From assembly GCF_013401515.1 (NCBI RefSeq), contig NZ_CP058529.1, positions 1,364,001-1,428,000 of the forward strand: a stretch of 64,000 bases of DNA. The letters run 5' to 3'. The notes under the pieces were generated by a model. The model ran no database searches. It was not told the DNA's origin and saw only the letters and a list, made by a program, of their open reading frames with translations. This document shows positions 62,040 to 64,000 of the stretch, piece by piece. The stretch comes from Halorarum halophilum (GTDB lineage: Archaea > Halobacteriota > Halobacteria > Halobacteriales > Haloferacaceae). Position 1 is the first letter of the stretch; every line of letters begins with the position of its first letter. Made by a program: the position numbers and the translations under genes.

Positions 62040-62306
62040 TTATGGCGTCGGAATCACGTCGAGTGGTTCAACCGTGAGGTATTCGTTGCGTTCAATGGTG
62101 ACTCGGGAGTTGCTGTAGTCGAATGACACTGTTCCCGAGCGACGAGTTGGCCCCTCGTCCTTGGGCGCGAAGATCTCGTTCAGCGCATCGGGGTTGACAG
62201 CTTCGGTCAGCTGTGGGAGCGCCTCCGGCGCACACTCTTCGGCCGCACTCACCGCCGAAACGACTGCAACGTCCACCGGCTCGTCAGGGCCAATTTGATA
62301 TCTCAT
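62040..62306 (-). CDS. Stand-alone HalOD1 output domain protein
   Basis: An 88-residue protein composed of a HalOD1 domain: VVSAVSAAEECAPEALPQL, DALNEIFAPKDEG, GTVSFDYSNSRVTIE. It differs in sequence from the plus-strand HalOD1 gene at 61330, so the two are not a recent duplication. ATG 62306 gives a normal N-terminus. A small AT-rich gap of about 135 bases separates it from the zinc-ribbon gene. Confidence 0.82.
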   Translation of the reverse strand: MRYQIGPDEPVDVAVVSAVSAAEECAPEALPQLTEAVNPDALNEIFAPKDEGPTRRSGTVSFDYSNSRVTIERNEYLTVEPLDVIPTP

Positions 62307-62768
62307 AGTGACTTGCTAGCACCCACCACATAATAAATCCCCAGTTTTACTCATGGAATTATGTCCCGTGATGCGTTGCCGCACATTCCGTTGGGTGAGC
62401 GTGAACGAGACAGCCGAAGAAGAACCGTCCGTTCGCAGACGCTACTGAACTATTCGATACAGTACGCTGCGAGAATTGCGGAGTACTGCAACAGCGTTCG
62501 ATAGGGACGATATCGGGCGTAGAAAACCAGCAGATTAGCTATTTAATTGCGCCCGTCCGGCAAGGGTTCGAATATCGCGCGTACAGTCAGTACTGGCGCT
62601 ACATTCTGGCTCGTTGGACGTCGCCCCCAAAAAACTATCCAGCGGAGGTCCGGCGGCGCCTCGTTGTCCACAGGGGCGAAACGCAAGCTTGGAAATCCAC
62701 TTTCGCAGGTACAGGTACGGCTTGCCGCCGTGCAAACTAGCACCAGGTGGCGGCCTGTTCGTCTCAAT
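62307..62768. other. Intergenic region
   Basis: About 460 bases without a clear gene. A plus-strand frame from about 62405 to 62739 is open for over 100 codons and contains a CENCG motif, but it has no ATG, GTG or TTG start and poor haloarchaeal composition. It may be a remnant of a zinc-ribbon protein. Confidence 0.4.
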
Positions 62769-63134
62769 ATGCCCACCGACTCGACCGTACGTCTAGCGGC
62801 GCTGGTCCGCAGGTACTACGACTGCATTGATGCTGCCGACTACAACGGCGTCTTCGAACTATTCGATGAGGAGATAACGTATCACCGGCCTGGCCAGCCA
62901 CCCATCGAGGGGATCGAGGCTCTCCAAACCTTCTATCTCGAAGAACGCCCACTGGAACTAGGCGAACACACCATCGAGTCACTCGTCGTCGACAATGACA
63001 CCGTCGCCGTTCACGGCCGCTACGCCGGCGAGCAGGGCGGCGATACCGTCGACTTTGGGTGGGCTGACTTCCACACGTTTGACGACGACGTCATCGTCGA
63101 GCGTCATACCTACACTGACCGCGATACGATCTGA
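62769..63134 (+). CDS. NTF2-like (SnoaL-type) protein
   Basis: A 121-residue protein with an NTF2/SnoaL cone fold: helix LVRRYYDCIDAADYNGVFELF then EITYHRPGQPPIEG as the first strand pair, RYAGEQGGDTV and WADFHTF as later strands, ending RHTYTDRDTI. Typical of steroid isomerase-like and polyketide cyclase-like small proteins or scaffolds. Start at ATG 62769 (MPTDSTVRL); the open frame continues upstream into non-coding sequence. Confidence 0.8.
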   Translation: MPTDSTVRLAALVRRYYDCIDAADYNGVFELFDEEITYHRPGQPPIEGIEALQTFYLEERPLELGEHTIESLVVDNDTVAVHGRYAGEQGGDTVDFGWADFHTFDDDVIVERHTYTDRDTI

Positions 63135-63427
63135 CAGGGGATACTGGCGTCTCCGCTTGAGAAGTTGGGAGGTCATGGACAGTGATTCAGATCAAGTTCC
63201 GTGAAATCGATAGCCGCGATGCTGTCGCCAACAACCCATGGAGAACTGCCACCGATCGTTCGTTCACCGCTCACATGCACTGCCAGCGATGACTCGTCAT
63301 AGTGATGGAACGCCGTCGAGAGCGCGTTCTGAAACACCTGCATGAGGTAATCCGCACTCCACGTATCGTGGATAACACTTCGGACTCCAAAGCAACGACA
63401 CCCAAAAATCGCGAGGCGGTGGCGCAG
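63135..63427. other. Convergent intergenic region
   Basis: About 290 bases between the NTF2-like stop and the end of the lamin-tail protein. No gene recognised on either strand. Confidence 0.45.
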
Positions 63428-64000
63428 TTAACAGTCGTCGTCCGAGGACGTCGTCTCGCTGTCACCGCTCTCGGCGCTACTGTCTGGCGTCGACGTGGCC
63501 GTGTCAGTACTGTCGCTCTCGCCGTCATCTGCGGTCGGCGTCGAGGATTCCTCTGTGGCTGTCTGCTCCGCAGTCGCGGTCGGTTCCTCGGTCGAAGTCG
63601 GTTCCTCTGCAGTCGACGTGGGTTCCTCAGTCGACGTTTCTTCCTCGGTTGCCGTCGACTCCTCGTCAGTCGCAGTCGAGTCCTCAGTGTCGTCCCCGCC
63701 GGAGTCGCCGGTGCTAGACGAAGTCTCAGTCGAGGTCGAGGTTGAAACGGGCTGGTCGTTGGTGGTACAGACGTCGTTGCCGTCGGGGTCGAGCAGCGCG
63801 ACCACGTCGTTCCCATCATCGTTGAGCACGCCGCCGTCGTAGTCGAACGTCACATCGGCATCGTCGACGGGTTTGTACCCGGAGGCGACTTTGAGCTCTC
63901 CACCCGCCTCGATCGTCGTATCTTTGGGGAGCGCTCGTCGCTGATTTGTGCCATCGTTGCCGTACTCGAACGCCACTTCGTAGCCGGAAACGTCGACCTC
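63428..64000 (-). CDS. Partial lamin-tail-domain protein with Ser/Thr/Glu-rich C-terminus (runs off the window)
   Basis: Minus-strand frame open from the window edge to TAA near 63428; its start lies beyond the window. The first visible residues (EVDVSGYEVAFEYGNDGTNQ) and LPKDTTIEAGGELKVASG, FDYDGGVLNDDGNDVVALLDPDGNDV match the tail of a lamin-tail domain (LTD). A roughly 95-residue stretch rich in Ser, Thr and Glu follows, ending DSETTSSDDDC. LTD proteins in haloarchaea are often extracellular or DNA-related; with a T/S/E tail this is probably secreted or surface-exposed. Confidence 0.7.
   Translation of the reverse strand, partial: EVDVSGYEVAFEYGNDGTNQRRALPKDTTIEAGGELKVASGYKPVDDADVTFDYDGGVLNDDGNDVVALLDPDGNDVCTTNDQPVSTSTSTETSSSTGDSGGDDTEDSTATDEESTATEEETSTEEPTSTAEEPTSTEEPTATAEQTATEESSTPTADDGESDSTDTATSTPDSSAESGDSETTSSDDDC

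Noticed and set aside
62405-62739. Open frame with a CENCG motif after the HalOD1 gene
   Set aside because: No acceptable start codon and composition unlike the neighbours; possibly a remnant.

Overview
The window looks like a haloarchaeal replicon segment. Most of it is very GC-rich, the proteins are strongly acidic, TATA-like boxes sit about 25-30 bases before start codons, and there are archaeal markers: a Tat-type lipoprotein signal, PGF-CTERM-type tails, HalOD1 output domains, a PhiH1-like winged helix and several CxxC mini-proteins. I see no rRNA, tRNA, CRISPR array or intact transposase.

Region 1 (about 1-36,000) is a dense set of sugar-acid and unusual-sugar catabolic genes. It holds a DUF1537 sugar-acid kinase with a RuBisCO-like protein; six enolase-superfamily genes in the window (five here, one at 44.3 kb) plus one wrecked copy; SDR dehydrogenases; an RraA-type aldolase/decarboxylase; a class III aminotransferase; and a four-gene CUT1 sugar ABC importer. 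It also holds a LarA-type (nickel-pincer) racemase homologue, a Gfo/Idh/MocA oxidoreductase, a split altronate/galactarate-type dehydratase with two large subunits, an Ldh2-type oxidoreductase, a 3-hydroxyacyl-CoA-type dehydrogenase, an SMP-30 lactonase, a DapA-type aldolase, a TPP enzyme and three secondary transporters. The plausible flow is import, oxidation to lactone and acid, hydrolysis, dehydration to 2-keto-3-deoxy acids, then aldol cleavage; a parallel branch phosphorylates a keto acid and decarboxylates it with the RuBisCO-like protein. Four gene remnants are interspersed: a ketol-acid-reductoisomerase-like N-terminus, an internally deleted enolase gene, a decayed 2-hydroxyacid dehydrogenase and a possible DapA N-terminus. 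They suggest the island is still being rearranged. No transcription factor gene was recognised in it.

Region 2 (about 36,400-45,600) holds an SDR, a CitE-like lyase, two divergent glutamate dehydrogenases, a MOSC protein, an acetamidase/formamidase, a membrane-anchored protein and a gluconate-dehydratase-type enolase.

Region 3 (about 45,600-64,000) is less GC-rich and concerns the cell surface and signalling. It has a rhomboid-like membrane protein, a large surface protein, a secreted PGF-CTERM-like protein followed by a MacB/FtsX-type ABC system, a receiver-PAS-PAS-GAF histidine kinase, five tiny CxxC zinc-ribbon proteins (three of them unusually short genes found by reading the strands directly), two stand-alone HalOD1 proteins, a duplicated-domain membrane protein, an NTF2-like protein and the C-terminus of a lamin-tail-domain protein cut by the window edge.

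The most interesting candidates are the archaeal RuBisCO-like protein/DUF1537 kinase module beside a KARI-like remnant (resembling the bacterial apionate pathway logic), the LarA homologue with all four key cofactor/catalytic positions, and the cluster of CxxC mini-proteins with HalOD1 singletons. All functional calls come from reading the sequence and from family knowledge; no database search was run.
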